Below are positions 23,578-34,105 of a stretch of 64,000 bases of DNA, piece by piece. The stretch comes from Thiohalorhabdus denitrificans (GTDB lineage: Bacteria > Pseudomonadota > Gammaproteobacteria > Thiohalorhabdales > Thiohalorhabdaceae): NCBI RefSeq assembly GCF_001399755.1, contig NZ_LJCP01000014.1, positions 248,001 through 312,000 on the forward strand, in the 5' to 3' direction. A program made the translations under genes and the position numbers. The notes under the pieces were generated by a model, which saw only the letters and a list, made by a program, of their open reading frames with translations, was not told the DNA's origin and ran no database searches. Every line of letters starts with the position of its first letter. The first letter of the stretch is position 1.

Positions 23578-24942
23578 CTAGCCCACCGCCTTGGCCTCGG
23601 TCCCCCGGAAATAGTCCCGGCTGATGCGGAACACCACCGGCGACAGCAGCACCAGCGCCACCAGGTTGGGGAAGGCCATAAGGGCCATGGTGATATCCGC
23701 CAGGTTCCAGATGAGCTCCAGGCTGGCCACCGACCCGCTCAGGATCCCCACCACCCAGATCAGGCGGAAGGCCTTCAGGGGCTTCACGCCCGCCAGGAAC
23801 TCCAGGCAGCGCTCGCCGTAGAAGGCCCAGGTAAGGGTGGTGGTGAAGGCGAAGACCACGAGCCCGAAGGCCACCACGAAATCGCCCGGGCCCGGCAGGC
23901 CCTGGCTGAAGGCGGTGGTGGTGAGGCCGGCCCCGGTCTCGCCGCTGTCCCAGACGCCCGTGGTGACAATCACCAGGGCGGTCATGGTGCAGACCACGAT
24001 GGTGTCGATGAAGGTGCCCAGCATACCCACCATCCCCTGGCGCACGGGATCGTCGGTGCGGGCGGAGGCGTGGGCCATGGGCGCCGAACCCAGGCCCGCC
24101 TCGTTGGAGAACAGGCCCCGGGCCACGCCGAACTGGATGGCCGCCATCACCCCCGCCCCGGCGAAACCGCCCACGGCGGCGGTTCCGGTGAAGGCGTCGG
24201 TGACGATCCGCGCCAGGCCCTGAGGGATTTCGGTGTAGTGGTAGCCCAGGATGGCCAGGGCCCCGAGCACGTAGATGACCCCCATGATGGGGACGAGGGC
24301 CTCCGCCACCCGGGCGATGCGGCCGATGCCGCCGACGATGACGGCGAAGGCCACCGCCGCCATGACCGTGCCGGTGAGCCAATGGGGGACCGCCAGGGCC
24401 TGGTGCATCGAGTCGGCCACGGAGTTGGACTGCACGGTGTTGCCGATGCCGAAGGCGGCCACCAGGCCGAACAGGGCGAAGGCCGCCCCCAGCCATTGCC
24501 AGCGGGCGCCCAGGCCGTTCTTGATGTAGTACATGGGCCCGCCCACGTGCATGTTGCGGCTGTCCACCTCCCGGTAGCGCACCGCCAGCACCGCCTCGGC
24601 GTATTTGGTGGCCATGCCCACCAGGGCGGTCATCCACATCCAGAACACGGCCCCGGGCCCGCCCAGGTGGATGGCGGTCCCCACCCCGGCGATGTTGCCG
24701 GTGCCGATGGTGGCGGAGAGGCTGGTCATCAGGGCGCCGAAGGGCGTGATCTCGCCCTCCCCCTTCTGGGCCCCAGGGCGGATCCCGGCCCAGAGCAGGC
24801 GAAAGCCGTAGCCCAGCTTGCGCAGGGGCAGCAGCTGGAGCCCGATGGTCAGGAAGATCCCCGTGCCGAGCAGGAGCACCAGCATCACCGGGGTCCAGAG
24901 GACCCCGCCGACGGACTCCAGGAAGGTGTTCAGTTGTTCCAT
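23578..24942 (-). CDS. Alanine/glycine:cation symporter (AGCS family)
   Basis: A 454-residue sodium or proton symporter for small neutral amino acids, with about 11 transmembrane helices. The family hallmarks are TSLSATIGTGNIAGVGTAI, GGPMYYIKNGLG, FGVARGLFSNEAGLGSAPMAHA and WAFYGERCLEFL. The start at MEQLNTFLESV has AAGGGGA upstream; a longer frame lacks a conserved N-terminus. It is divergent from purB with 100 bases between start codons, so their promoters share that gap. Alanine, glycine or a related osmolyte are possible substrates. Confidence 0.93.
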   Translation of the reverse strand: MEQLNTFLESVGGVLWTPVMLVLLLGTGIFLTIGLQLLPLRKLGYGFRLLWAGIRPGAQKGEGEITPFGALMTSLSATIGTGNIAGVGTAIHLGGPGAVFWMWMTALVGMATKYAEAVLAVRYREVDSRNMHVGGPMYYIKNGLGARWQWLGAAFALFGLVAAFGIGNTVQSNSVADSMHQALAVPHWLTGTVMAAVAFAVIVGGIGRIARVAEALVPIMGVIYVLGALAILGYHYTEIPQGLARIVTDAFTGTAAVGGFAGAGVMAAIQFGVARGLFSNEAGLGSAPMAHASARTDDPVRQGMVGMLGTFIDTIVVCTMTALVIVTTGVWDSGETGAGLTTTAFSQGLPGPGDFVVAFGLVVFAFTTTLTWAFYGERCLEFLAGVKPLKAFRLIWVVGILSGSVASLELIWNLADITMALMAFPNLVALVLLSPVVFRISRDYFRGTEAKAVG

Positions 24943-25006
24943 GCGGTTTCCCCTTTTGTCGCGTACCGGGCCGCCGCCCCCTGAGCCGAGCCGCCGGGCA
25001 TGGTAA

Positions 25007-26410
<1,404 letters not shown>

Positions 26411-26434
26411 AACCCGCCCCACCGTCCGCCCAGC

Positions 26435-26462
26435 AAAAAGGCGGCCCCGAGGGGCCGCCTTA
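26435..26462. terminator. Terminator hairpin after purB
   Basis: A perfect 11-bp stem, AAGGCGGCCCC/GGGGCCGCCTT with a 2-base loop. The plus strand has only TTAACA after it, while the minus strand reads into TTTTTGC, so it should act on both strands, more strongly on the minus. Confidence 0.65.
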
Positions 26463-26519
26463 ACACTTGGGTCAGGGTGAGAACCCCGGCATCGGCCCAC
26501 CACAACCCCGGCGCGCAGG

Positions 26520-26546
26520 CAAAAAAAGCGGCCCCGGGGGCCGCTT
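26520..26546 (-). terminator. Rho-independent terminator of the DUF3015 gene
   Basis: On the minus strand the stem AAGCGGCCCC/GGGGCCGCTT runs straight into seven T residues. It lies 24 bases past the stop codon of the DUF3015 gene. Confidence 0.8.
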
Positions 26547-26570
26547 GAGCTCGGTCCGGATGGCCCCCGT

Positions 26571-27059
26571 TCAGGTCAGGGTGTACCCGGACAGACGGGG
26601 ACTTTCGGCGAGCACCTCGTTCAGGTTCTCCATCACCTCGCCGGCCACCACCTCCTCATCGGCGTAGATGCGGGCGAAGTGCTCCTTGGCGGAGCGGTAG
26701 AAGGCCGGCCGGTCCTCCTCCGCCACTCCCATAAGATCCGCCAGGGAGGCGAGGGCCTCCCCGCCACCGGAAGCCATGTCTCCGGCCAGGGCCTCCATGT
26801 TGTCGTCGATGAACTTGGCGATCTCCTCCTTCGAGCGGACCACCCCGTCCTGCTCGCACCCCAGGGTGCCGGAGGTGATACCGAAGGTCTGGTTCCCGAG
26901 GATGCCGTTGGTGGTCACCGCCAGAACCTGGGGGGCGATGCCCTGCTTGCCGTCGAACAGCATGGTGCCGACGCCGCAGCCGGTGCTGTCCTCCTCCGCC
27001 GCCGCGGGGAAAGCCGGCAAGGCGGCCACGCCGGCGATCAGGAAAGTCTTTCTCCACAT
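26571..27059 (-). CDS. DUF3015 family secreted protein
   Basis: 162 residues with a signal peptide (KTFLIAGVAALPAFPAAA). The mature protein starts with STGCGVGTMLFDGKQG and contains QVLAVTTNGILGNQTFGITSGTLGCEQ (read in two parts), the conserved core of DUF3015. The two Cys regions could form a disulfide in the periplasm. The C-terminal half is acidic and helical. The function of the family is unknown. GAGGGATAGGG precedes the ATG and a strong terminator follows, so the gene is probably expressed on its own. Confidence 0.85.
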   Translation of the reverse strand: MWRKTFLIAGVAALPAFPAAAEEDSTGCGVGTMLFDGKQGIAPQVLAVTTNGILGNQTFGITSGTLGCEQDGVVRSKEEIAKFIDDNMEALAGDMASGGGEALASLADLMGVAEEDRPAFYRSAKEHFARIYADEEVVAGEVMENLNEVLAESPRLSGYTLT

Positions 27060-27117
27060 GGCCCTATCCCTCAATTTGTTAGTGCTCACTTTCACAAAGG
27101 CATTAGGACCACCGGCC

Positions 27118-28104
27118 TTATAGGGTGTCAATACGGAAACGGGGCACCCCGTTCTCGGATCGGGGGGGCTCCCCGGGCCGTCCAAAGCGGCGCCACAGGT
27201 AGCCCGCCAGGAGATCCCGCGCCTCGGGGCGGAGGAAGGTGGTTCCGTGCCCGCCCGCCGGGAACAGGCAGATCCGCTTGGGTTCCTCGGCGGCCCAATA
27301 AAGCTCCCAAGCGTGGCGGACGGGAATAATCCGGTCGCCCCGGTTATGGGTGATAAGGACGGGGATGGGGGCTAGCTCCGCCATGGCCCCGGACGGGCTG
27401 TAGCGGTCCGGCACGTTCCAGGCCAGCCACTGGAAGGGCCAGGTGAGCCAAGTGGAGGCCAGCTTCTCGCGGGTGATCCCCTGGTAGCTGGCGAAGGCGC
27501 TATCCACCACCAGGGCCCGTACCCGTTCCCGGTGGGGGGAACGGCTGACGGCGTAGGGGGCGAGGGCACCGCCGAGGCTCTGCCCGAGGACGGCCAGCGG
27601 GCGCTCCGGGGGCTCGCGCTCGGCCAGGTAGGCCAGGGCGGCCTCCACGTCGGCCAGGGCGCCCTTCAACGACACGGCACCTTCGGAACGGCCGTACCCC
27701 CGGTAGTCGATCAGGAGGACGTTGAAGCCCCGCTCCGGGAGCCAGGCCACCCCCGGCAGATGGTTGCTGATATTCTCCGCGTTGCCGTGCAGGAACAGGA
27801 CGCTTCCGGCGGCATCCTCCGTCTCCGCCGGCAGGTACCAGCCGTGCAGGGACACCCCGTCCCCGGAGCGGAGACGGACCTCCTCGAACTCCAGCCCCAG
27901 GGTAGCGGGATTCAGGACCAGCTCCCGGTCGGGATAGAAGAACAACCGGGTGCAGCCGCCGAGGACGGGCAGCACCAGGATCAGCAGGAGGACCCACAGC
28001 GGGGTGCCGCGAGGCGTGCTCCGGGCCTGGGCTGAAGCTTCCGGCTCCTGTTCCGGCCGAACCGCGCCAGCCCTCCGGGCACCACGCCGCATCCCCCTTG
28101 CCAC
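27118..28104 (-). CDS. Lipoprotein-type alpha/beta hydrolase
   Basis: About 328 residues. An Arg/Ala-rich N-terminal stretch is followed by a hydrophobic segment ending in the lipobox VLGGCTRL, then an alpha/beta-hydrolase domain. FLHGNAENISNH marks the oxyanion region, GQSLGGALAP the nucleophile Ser, HNRGDRIIP the acid, and GGHGTTF the catalytic His. This resembles the BEM46/YfhR-like serine hydrolases. Start is uncertain: GTG at 28104 has a usable upstream sequence, while the ATG at 28092 has none at proper spacing. It follows the BON-domain gene by 13 bases, so the two likely form an operon. Confidence 0.82.
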   Translation of the reverse strand: MARGMRRGARRAGAVRPEQEPEASAQARSTPRGTPLWVLLLILVLPVLGGCTRLFFYPDRELVLNPATLGLEFEEVRLRSGDGVSLHGWYLPAETEDAAGSVLFLHGNAENISNHLPGVAWLPERGFNVLLIDYRGYGRSEGAVSLKGALADVEAALAYLAEREPPERPLAVLGQSLGGALAPYAVSRSPHRERVRALVVDSAFASYQGITREKLASTWLTWPFQWLAWNVPDRYSPSGAMAELAPIPVLITHNRGDRIIPVRHAWELYWAAEEPKRICLFPAGGHGTTFLRPEARDLLAGYLWRRFGRPGEPPRSENGVPRFRIDTL

Positions 28105-28117
28105 GCTCCGGCTCCGC

Positions 28118-28552
28118 TCAGACGCTGCCGGGGGCGGTCAGCTCCGAGATCACCCGGCGGACCCCGTCGATCTGCTCCACGGCCCGCACGGCCCGGGCCA
28201 CCTGCTCCCAGTCCGCCAGCTCGCCGCGCAGGGTGACCACCCCCTCGGTGACGTCCACGTCCACCGCGGTGATGCTGGCGGCCCCCAGCACGCCCGAGAG
28301 GGTGGTCTTCACCCGGGCCTGCAGGGCGCGGTCCTCCGCCCAGGAGCCCCCCTCCTCGGCCCACTCGCCGAGCTTCTCGCCCAGGTAGCGCCCCTGCCTC
28401 CGGGTCTCCTTCTCGATCTCCCGGGCCAGCTCGCCGAGCTCCTTGCCAACGCCGTTGTCGTCCCCGGTGCCCGAGTCTTCCCCGGCCGCCCCCGCCGGGC
28501 CGGACAGGACCGGCACCAGCAGGGCCACCGCCAAACCGGTCTTCCAGCGCAT
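28118..28552 (-). CDS. BON-domain periplasmic protein
   Basis: 144 residues: signal peptide ([19 protein letters not shown]), an acidic linker, a helical Glu/Arg-rich segment, then one BON domain (about 75-140) with [36 protein letters not shown] and [17 protein letters not shown] domains bind phospholipid or other envelope surfaces and occur in OsmY-like stress proteins. Co-transcription with the hydrolase gene downstream is likely. Confidence 0.83.
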   Translation of the reverse strand: MRWKTGLAVALLVPVLSGPAGAAGEDSGTGDDNGVGKELGELAREIEKETRRQGRYLGEKLGEWAEEGGSWAEDRALQARVKTTLSGVLGAASITAVDVDVTEGVVTLRGELADWEQVARAVRAVEQIDGVRRVISELTAPGSV

Positions 28553-28670
28553 GCGCCTGCCCCCCTGCTTCCTCAACCGTCTGCCACTGCCCCCGGATCC
28601 CCCCGGAGGCCCCGTTTCTCCCCGGACACCCGGGCCCAAAGGGCCAGCCTGCCCCAGAAGGGTGCGACCG

Positions 28671-29654
28671 TCACCCCAGCGGCGGTCCCTCGTGGGGGAA
28701 GCGGCCCCGGTCGTGCCACCCGCCGTAGTCCAGAAGCGGTCCCTTGGGGACGATGGCGGTGGGATTGAGGGTGGGGTGGCTTCCGTAGTAGTGGCGCTTG
28801 ATGTGGTCCAGGTTCACCGTCTCCGCCACCTTGGGCACCTGATAGAGGTCGCGCAGGTAGCCCGACAGACTGGGGAAGTCGGTGACGCGCTGGCGGTTGC
28901 ACTTGAAGTGCCCGTAGTAGACGGGGTCGAAACGCACCAGGGTGGTGAACAGGCGCCAGTCCGCCTCGGTGAGGCGGTTGCCCACCAGGTAGCGGTACTC
29001 GGCCAGTCGGGTCTCCACGGCGTCCAGGGCGGCGAACAGGGAATCAAAGGCCTCCTCGTAGGCCTCCTGGGTCTGGGCGAAGCCGGTGCGGTAGACGCCG
29101 TTATTGATGTCGTCGTAGACCCAGGCGTTCACCGCGTCGATCTCCGCACGCAGCTCCTCGGGGTAGAAATCCACCCCGGCATCGGCGTAGTCGTCGAAGG
29201 CGCTGTTCAGCATGCGGATGATGTCGGCGGACTCGTTGCTCACCGCCGTGCCGGCCTGCTTGTCCCACAGCAGCGGCACGGTCACCCGCCCGGTGTAGTG
29301 GGGATCGCCCCGCACGTACACCTCGCGGAGGTAGGCGCAGCCGTTGACGGTGTCGGGAATGCAGCCCGGCCCTTCCGAGAAGTGCCAGCCCTCCTCGCCC
29401 ATGATGGGGTCCACCACGGAGACGCTGATGGCCTCCTCCAGACCCTTGAGCTTGCGGAAGATCAGGGTCCGGTGGGCCCAGGGACAGGCGAGGGACACGT
29501 AGAGGTGGTAGCGGCCCGGCTCCGCCGGGAAGCCCGTGGATCCGTCCCGGCTCACCCAGCCGCGGAATGGGCTGTCCGGGCGGACGAAGCGCCCGCCCTC
29601 GGTCTCCGGCGCGAAGGCCTCCTTCTGCCAGACCCCGTCGATGAGCTTACCCAT
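28671..29654 (-). CDS. Glutathionyl-hydroquinone reductase (YqjG/ECM4-type GST)
   Basis: A 327-residue Xi-class glutathione transferase. The catalytic Cys57 lies in [16 protein letters not shown]; the flanking [19 protein letters not shown] and [15 protein letters not shown], and the later [11 protein letters not shown] and [12 protein letters not shown], are family signatures. These enzymes remove glutathione from glutathionyl-hydroquinones and probably protect quinone pools. It is divergent from nadA; the gap of 126 bases holds both promoters. Confidence 0.93.
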   Translation of the reverse strand: MGKLIDGVWQKEAFAPETEGGRFVRPDSPFRGWVSRDGSTGFPAEPGRYHLYVSLACPWAHRTLIFRKLKGLEEAISVSVVDPIMGEEGWHFSEGPGCIPDTVNGCAYLREVYVRGDPHYTGRVTVPLLWDKQAGTAVSNESADIIRMLNSAFDDYADAGVDFYPEELRAEIDAVNAWVYDDINNGVYRTGFAQTQEAYEEAFDSLFAALDAVETRLAEYRYLVGNRLTEADWRLFTTLVRFDPVYYGHFKCNRQRVTDFPSLSGYLRDLYQVPKVAETVNLDHIKRHYYGSHPTLNPTAIVPKGPLLDYGGWHDRGRFPHEGPPLG

Positions 29655-29692
29655 GATGCTATCCTTATTAATCCAGTCGGAAATTTTCGGCT

Positions 29693-29721
29693 TTGGCCCG
29701 GTCCAAGGGAACGGGTAGACT
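29693..29721 (+). promoter_or_regulatory. Candidate sigma-70 promoter of nadA
   Basis: TTGGCC (29693-29698) and TAGACT (29716-29721) are separated by 17 bases, 60 bases before the nadA ATG. Both hexamers keep the most conserved positions of the -35 and -10 consensus. Sequence-based call only. Confidence 0.45.
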
Positions 29722-29780
29722 TTTGCGGTTCAAGCGGGGATCGCACGCTCTGCCCCCATGGGGAAGCAAGGAGAACGCCG

Positions 29781-30857
29781 ATGGATGCCACGATTACCAT
29801 CCCCGAGGTGACCGACGACCAGCTCCCGGAGGGGCTGTCCACCGAGGATCGGGAGCGCGCCCTGTCCGGGTCCGAGCGTCAGGACCTGGTGGAGCGGGCC
29901 AAGCGGCTCCTCGCCGAGCGGGATGCCGTCCTGGTGGCCCACTACTACACCTCCGGGGACCTGCAGGACCTGGCCGAGGAGACCGGCGGGCACGTGGCCG
30001 ATTCCCTGGAAATGGCCCGCTTCGGACACGACCACCCCGCCAGCACCCTGGTGGTGGCCGGGGTCCGGTTCATGGGGGAGACGGCCAAGATCCTGAACCC
30101 CGAGAAGCGGGTATTGATGCCCACCCTGGAGGCGGAATGCTCCCTGGACCTCGGCTGTCCCGCGGACCAGTTTACGGCATTCTGTGATGCCCATCCCGAC
30201 CACACCGTGGTGGTGTACGCCAACACCTCGGCGGCGGTAAAGGCCCGGGCGGACTGGGTGGTGACCTCCTCCATCGCCGTGGACGTGGTCCGGCACCTGG
30301 TGGAGCGCGGCGAGAAGGTGCTGTTCGGCCCCGACAAGCATCTGGGCCACTACATCGAACGGGTCACCGGCGCCGAGCTGCTGCTGTGGCCCGGCTCCTG
30401 CGTGGTGCACGACCACTTCAAGGCCCAGGAGCTGGAGGCCCTCATGGCCGAGCGCCCCGGCGCCAAGGTGCTGGTACACCCGGAATCCCCGGAGCCGGTG
30501 ATCGAGCTGGCCGATGTGGTGGGCTCCACCACCCAGCTCATCCAGGCGGTCCAGGACCTGGACGCGGACACCTTCATCGTCGCCACGGACCGGGGGATCT
30601 TCCACAAGATGCAGGAGGTGGCCCCGAGCAAGACCTTCCTGGAGGCCCCCAGCGCCGGAGCCGGCGCCACCTGCCGGAGCTGCGCCCACTGCCCCTGGAT
30701 GGCCATGAACGGGCTCTCCAACCTCGTCACCACCCTGGAGCAGGGCTCCAACGAGATCCACGTGGACCCCGAGACCGCGCGTAAGGCCTGGCAGCCCCTG
30801 AAGCGCATGCTCGACTTCAACGAGGAGCGCAAGCGGCGTATCGAGGCGGGCAAATAG
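29781..30857 (+). CDS. nadA: Quinolinate synthase
   Basis: A 358-residue [4Fe-4S] enzyme that condenses iminoaspartate with dihydroxyacetone phosphate to quinolinate in NAD synthesis. The three-fold NadA repeat is visible: [21 protein letters not shown] near residue 50, then [17 protein letters not shown], then [20 protein letters not shown]. Cluster cysteines fall in [21 protein letters not shown] and [17 protein letters not shown] lies upstream of the chosen ATG. nadB and nadC are not in the window. A strong bidirectional terminator lies between it and the convergent thioredoxin gene. Confidence 0.96.
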   Translation: MDATITIPEVTDDQLPEGLSTEDRERALSGSERQDLVERAKRLLAERDAVLVAHYYTSGDLQDLAEETGGHVADSLEMARFGHDHPASTLVVAGVRFMGETAKILNPEKRVLMPTLEAECSLDLGCPADQFTAFCDAHPDHTVVVYANTSAAVKARADWVVTSSIAVDVVRHLVERGEKVLFGPDKHLGHYIERVTGAELLLWPGSCVVHDHFKAQELEALMAERPGAKVLVHPESPEPVIELADVVGSTTQLIQAVQDLDADTFIVATDRGIFHKMQEVAPSKTFLEAPSAGAGATCRSCAHCPWMAMNGLSNLVTTLEQGSNEIHVDPETARKAWQPLKRMLDFNEERKRRIEAGK

Positions 30858-30897
30858 GGGCGGCAGTCCTGCTTGGTTAGATAAGGCCCATTTTCCC

Positions 30898-30978
30898 GTG
30901 GGAGCCCACTTTAGTGGGCGATCGCTTGAGCAGGCACCGGCGCCCAAGCCCGGATCGCCCGCTAAAGCGGGCTCCTAC
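30898..30978. repeat. Inverted pair of REP-like elements
   Basis: Plus-strand copy: GTGGGA, stem GCCCACT/AGTGGGC with loop TT, tail GATCGC (30898-30924). Minus-strand copy: GTAGGA, stem GCCCGCT/AGCGGGC with loop TT, tail GATCCG (30978-30952). The two face each other like a BIME pair. Head, stem length, loop and tail match the elements at 7.9 and 50.2 kb. Confidence 0.7.
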
Positions 30979-31007
30979 AGGCAATGGCCGCTTTTAACAG
31001 AGAACCA

Positions 31008-31048
31008 AAAACAAAATCGGGCCCCTTCCCGGGGCCCGATTTTGTTTG
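31008..31048. terminator. Bidirectional terminator between nadA and the thioredoxin gene
   Basis: A perfect 14-bp stem, CAAAATCGGGCCCC/GGGGCCCGATTTTG with a 5-base loop, flanked by A-rich sequence on the left and TTTTGTTTGG on the right. It can end transcription from both convergent genes. Confidence 0.85.
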
Positions 31049-31075
31049 GATGCAGAACTGCCCCGGGCAGAGGAC

Positions 31076-31456
31076 TCAGCCCTCGCCGCCCTGCTGCTTC
31101 TGCTGCTCCTCGATGTCCTTGCGGACCTGGTCCATGTCGAGGTCGCGGGCCTGCTGGATGATGCTCTCCAGGCCCTCGCGCGGCAGAACGCCCGACTCCT
31201 GGAAGATGATGACCTGCTCGCGGAACAGCATCAGGGTGGGGATGGAGCGGATGCCGAAATGGCCGGCCAGCTCCTGCTCGTTCTCGGTGTCCACCTTGCC
31301 GAAGACGATGTCCGGATAGTCCTCGGAGACCTCCTCGTAGGTGGGCGCGAAGGTCTTGCAGGGCTGGCACCAAGAGGCCCAGAAGTCCACGAAAACCATG
31401 TCGTTGTCCATGATCGTGGACTCGAAATTGTCCTTGGTAAGGTCGACCGTTGCCAC
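31076..31456 (-). CDS. Thioredoxin-family protein
   Basis: 126 residues with a standard thioredoxin fold: VFVDFWASWCQPCKTFAPT carries the redox pair Cys30/Cys33 (WCQPC rather than WCGPC), then GKVDTENEQELAGHFGIRSIPTLMLF with the cis-proline. A charged Gln/Lys-rich C-terminal tail of about 20 residues is extra. It reduces disulfides in the cytoplasm; no signal peptide is present. GTG start with AGGAG six bases upstream. Confidence 0.93.
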   Translation of the reverse strand: MATVDLTKDNFESTIMDNDMVFVDFWASWCQPCKTFAPTYEEVSEDYPDIVFGKVDTENEQELAGHFGIRSIPTLMLFREQVIIFQESGVLPREGLESIIQQARDLDMDQVRKDIEEQQKQQGGEG

Positions 31457-31659
31457 TATGCGCTCCTATACTTGCCGGCAGCGGACGGACGCCCGGGGCG
31501 CCCGCGGGAAAACCTACGATCATCGCACGTCTGCGGTGCCCTGTAACCTGTGCCCAGTCGGCACCCGCGGCCACCACCTCGGGGGACCGGTACGATTGCC
31601 TGAGAACCCATTAGGCTCCTACGCCCCGGCCCCGGTTCCCGCAGGGGCCCGAGCCACCC

Positions 31660-32148
31660 TCAGTCCGCCCCATCCAGGCCGGGGAAGCGCCCCGTCACAT
31701 AGCGGCTGTGGCAGGCGACGCAGTCCCGGGTCATGCGGTTGTACACCTCCAGCTGCCGGTTAGCGTCCCCCTCCTCGGCAGCCTCCGCCAGTTCCGCCGC
31801 GGCCGCGTGAAACCGCTTGTCCAGCCGCACGAACCCCTCGGGGACCGCTGCCCGGAGGTCCCGGCGATCCTCCTCGGTCAGCGACCGCTTGAGGATGAAG
31901 CTGTCATGGATCCCCCGCGCCTCCTCAGCCACAGTGTCGTGGTCCCCGGTGACCAAGGCCGCGAAGGCCGTGGCCATGGACTCCTGGATGGCCTGCATCT
32001 CCTCCCGCAGGAGGCGGTCCAGCTTGGGGGTGAGATCCCCGGTCACCGCCTGCGGCTCGGCCCCGCCGGTCACGGGCGCCGCCCCCAGAACCATCAGGAG
32101 GGCGAGGAGCACGATACGGGGACATCCCTGGGAGCGCGGCTTGGTCAT
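31660..32148 (-). CDS. Periplasmic c-type cytochrome, c'-like four-helix type
   Basis: 162 residues with a signal peptide (IVLLALLMVLGAAPVTGGA) and an all-helical mature domain. A single heme-binding motif, CVACH, lies near the C-terminus (RMTRDCVACHSRYVTGRF). This is the class II cytochrome arrangement, in which the heme attaches on the last helix. The family handles nitric oxide or electrons in the periplasm. AGGAG is placed seven bases before the ATG. It is isolated from other respiratory genes. Confidence 0.8.
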   Translation of the reverse strand: MTKPRSQGCPRIVLLALLMVLGAAPVTGGAEPQAVTGDLTPKLDRLLREEMQAIQESMATAFAALVTGDHDTVAEEARGIHDSFILKRSLTEEDRRDLRAAVPEGFVRLDKRFHAAAAELAEAAEEGDANRQLEVYNRMTRDCVACHSRYVTGRFPGLDGAD

Positions 32149-32246
32149 TGGACCACTCCTGGCTGGATCGTTAATGGGAAAAGCAGCATAATTTTTGCAA
32201 CTTTTCCGGTCAACGGCGAGCCGTCAGTCCGTGGCCCGGCAACCGA

Positions 32247-33086
32247 TCACGGCAACGCGGCCCACCGGCGTGCCTCCCGCTCCCGGGCTGCCCGGTATGC
32301 CTCCATGGCCTGGGGCATCCACTTCCGAAGCCGCTCGATGCGCTTGCCGTGGGGCGGATGGGTGGAGAGGAACACCGGCGGCTCACCCCCCGCCTCGGTG
32401 GCCTTTTCCATGCGCTCCCAGAAATCCACCGCGGCCCGGGGGTCGTAGCCCGCCCGGGCCATGTAGAGCAGGCCGATGCGGTCCGCCTCCAGCTCCTGGT
32501 TGCGGTTGTGCGGAAGCAGGATGCCCACCTGGGCGCCGACCCCATAGGCGGCCAGGAACAGTTGCCGGGTCTGGCCCGGCTTCTCGTTCAGGGCCTGGGC
32601 GAGGGCGATCCCCCCCATCTGCACGAGCAGCTGCTCGGACATGCGCTCCCCGCCGTGACGGGCCGCGACGTGGGCCGCCTCATGGCCCATGACCGTGGCC
32701 AGCTGGGCGTCGGTCTCGGCCACCTCCAGGATCCCCTCGTAGGCGCCCACCTGTCCGCCCGGCAGGGCGAAGGCATTCTTCTGCTCGTCGGCGAAGGCGA
32801 CGAACTCCCATTCCTCCGGGGCCAGCCGAGTATCCTCCGCGGCCACCCGAGCGATGCGTGCGCCCACCTCCGTTACCCGGCCCCGCGCGGCAGGGTCCTC
32901 GGAGACCGGCTCCTCCGCCTTGATCTGCTCGAAGGACTGGGCGGCCATGGAGACCATCTGCTCCTGGGGCACCAGCATCAGGGCGCGCCGCCCGGTCTCC
33001 GGCACGGTGTAGCAGCCCGCCACCAAAACCGCCACAACGGCCAGGATCCACGGTTTCCACCCTCTGCTCCTCACCCAGGAACGCAT
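32247..33086 (-). CDS. M48-family lipoprotein metallopeptidase (LoiP-like)
   Basis: 279 residues. A lipoprotein signal ends at Cys25 (VAVLVAGCYT). The zinc motif HEAAH spans 135-139 in TVMGHEAAHVAARHG, and the third ligand is in NQELEADRIGLLYMARAGYD. ALPGGQVGAYEGIL is the usual substrate-strand region of M48 peptidases. YcaL/LoiP relatives degrade misfolded envelope proteins in the periplasm. GGGAGGAGGCGAGG precedes the ATG. Confidence 0.92.
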   Translation of the reverse strand: MRSWVRSRGWKPWILAVVAVLVAGCYTVPETGRRALMLVPQEQMVSMAAQSFEQIKAEEPVSEDPAARGRVTEVGARIARVAAEDTRLAPEEWEFVAFADEQKNAFALPGGQVGAYEGILEVAETDAQLATVMGHEAAHVAARHGGERMSEQLLVQMGGIALAQALNEKPGQTRQLFLAAYGVGAQVGILLPHNRNQELEADRIGLLYMARAGYDPRAAVDFWERMEKATEAGGEPPVFLSTHPPHGKRIERLRKWMPQAMEAYRAAREREARRWAALP

Positions 33087-33269
33087 GCCTCGCCTCCTCC
33101 CTGACCCTCCGCCTAGCTACCCCGTCCACCCCATAAGGGGCCTCCTGGTTCTCCTGGCAGCGTGCCGTCTCTCAGACCCATAGGCAAACGGACAGCCAAA
33201 ACCCGGCATAAGGAGAGCCCGGAAGTGTATCCCGAAGGACCGGAAAGGGGGCTTCCCCTGAACGATGGC

Positions 33270-33310
33270 CAAACGGAAAACGCAAACGGGGCGGGCCTGT
33301 AGCCCGCCCC
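33270..33310 (-). terminator. Terminator of the secreted-protein operon
   Basis: On the minus strand a perfect 9-bp stem, GGGGCGGGC/GCCCGCCCC with a 5-base loop (33288-33310), runs into GTTTGCGTTTTCC. It lies 37 bases past the small lipoprotein gene and would close the three-gene unit. Confidence 0.7.
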
Positions 33311-33346
33311 ATGGGTAAGGAATCAGCGGAAGACCCGTGGGACCGC

Positions 33347-33583
33347 CTACTGACCCGTGCTGCCTCCATTATCTTCCTGACCCATTCCGGAGCCGCCCTG
33401 GTCCTCGCCATCCTGACCAAAGCCGGCCCCACCCGGGCCCTCACCATTCTCGTCGGGGTTCACCATGGGCTCTCCATTCCCCCCTTGCCCGGCCTGGTCG
33501 CAGCCGGCCAGTGCGAGCCCGCCGAAGAGGCAGGCGGCGAGGAACAGCAGGGTGGTTCCACGGAGGTGCTTGCTATCAGACAT
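33347..33583 (-). CDS. Small Gly/Gln/Asp-rich lipoprotein
   Basis: 78 residues: lipoprotein signal with lipobox LALAGC at about residue 28, then a low-complexity hydrophilic mature part (GQGGNGEPMVNPDENGEGPG and similar). No domain is recognised. It is the last gene of a three-gene minus-strand cluster whose products are all exported and rich in Gly, Gln and Pro; 39 bases separate it from the DUF4168 gene, and a terminator follows. Confidence 0.7.
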   Translation of the reverse strand: MSDSKHLRGTTLLFLAACLFGGLALAGCDQAGQGGNGEPMVNPDENGEGPGGAGFGQDGEDQGGSGMGQEDNGGSTGQ

Positions 33584-33622
33584 TCTCTGCTTCCTTGGTC
33601 CTGTGGGAATAGCGTCGAGGGT

Positions 33623-34078
33623 CTATTCCTCGACCATCTCGGTGACCTTCTGGGTCAGCTCCTGGTCCTGGCGGACGGCGTCGAAGATCTCCTTGTACTC
33701 CTGCAGGCTGAGGCCCTGGGCCTCGATGGCGTCCGCCATCTTGGTCTGCATCTCCTGTTGGATCTTCCGGGCCTTCTCCTCGTTTCCGGCCTGGCCGAGA
33801 TCGCCGGCGTGCTCCTCCTGGATGCGCCGGAGCTCCCCGTAGGCGGCGGCGAACTTCTCCAGGTCGGCGTCGCTGACGTCCTTCGGGGCCGGGGCGGTCT
33901 GGGCGGGAGGCGCGGGCTGCTGGCCCGGCGCGCCCTGGCCCGCCGGACCCTGCTGCTGGCCGCCGGGCTGCTGGGTACCGGGGCCCTGCTGCTGGGCCAC
34001 GGCCGCCGAGGAGAAGCCACCCACCATGCAGGCGACCGTTAGAACAACGAGGGTTTTACGGTTCGGCATCGGAATCAT
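33623..34078 (-). CDS. DUF4168 secreted protein
   Basis: 151 residues: signal peptide (TLVVLTVACMVGGFSSAAVA), a 40-residue Gln/Gly/Pro spacer (QQQGPGTQQPGGQQQGPAGQ and onward), then a helical DUF4168 domain starting VSDADLEKFAAAYGELRRIQ and including KIQQEMQTKMADAIEAQGLS and EYKEIFDAVRQDQEL. The family is common in exported proteobacterial proteins of unknown role. AAAGGATACC precedes the ATG; a second in-frame ATG three codons later is possible. It is the middle gene of the cluster. Confidence 0.82.
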   Translation of the reverse strand: MIPMPNRKTLVVLTVACMVGGFSSAAVAQQQGPGTQQPGGQQQGPAGQGAPGQQPAPPAQTAPAPKDVSDADLEKFAAAYGELRRIQEEHAGDLGQAGNEEKARKIQQEMQTKMADAIEAQGLSLQEYKEIFDAVRQDQELTQKVTEMVEE

Positions 34079-34105
34079 GAAGGTATCCTTTGGTTCGGAA
34101 AGGGC

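Noticed and set aside
31606-31626. GTAGGAGC-like sequence on the minus strand as a sixth REP copy
   Set aside because: The head is present but no hairpin follows it.
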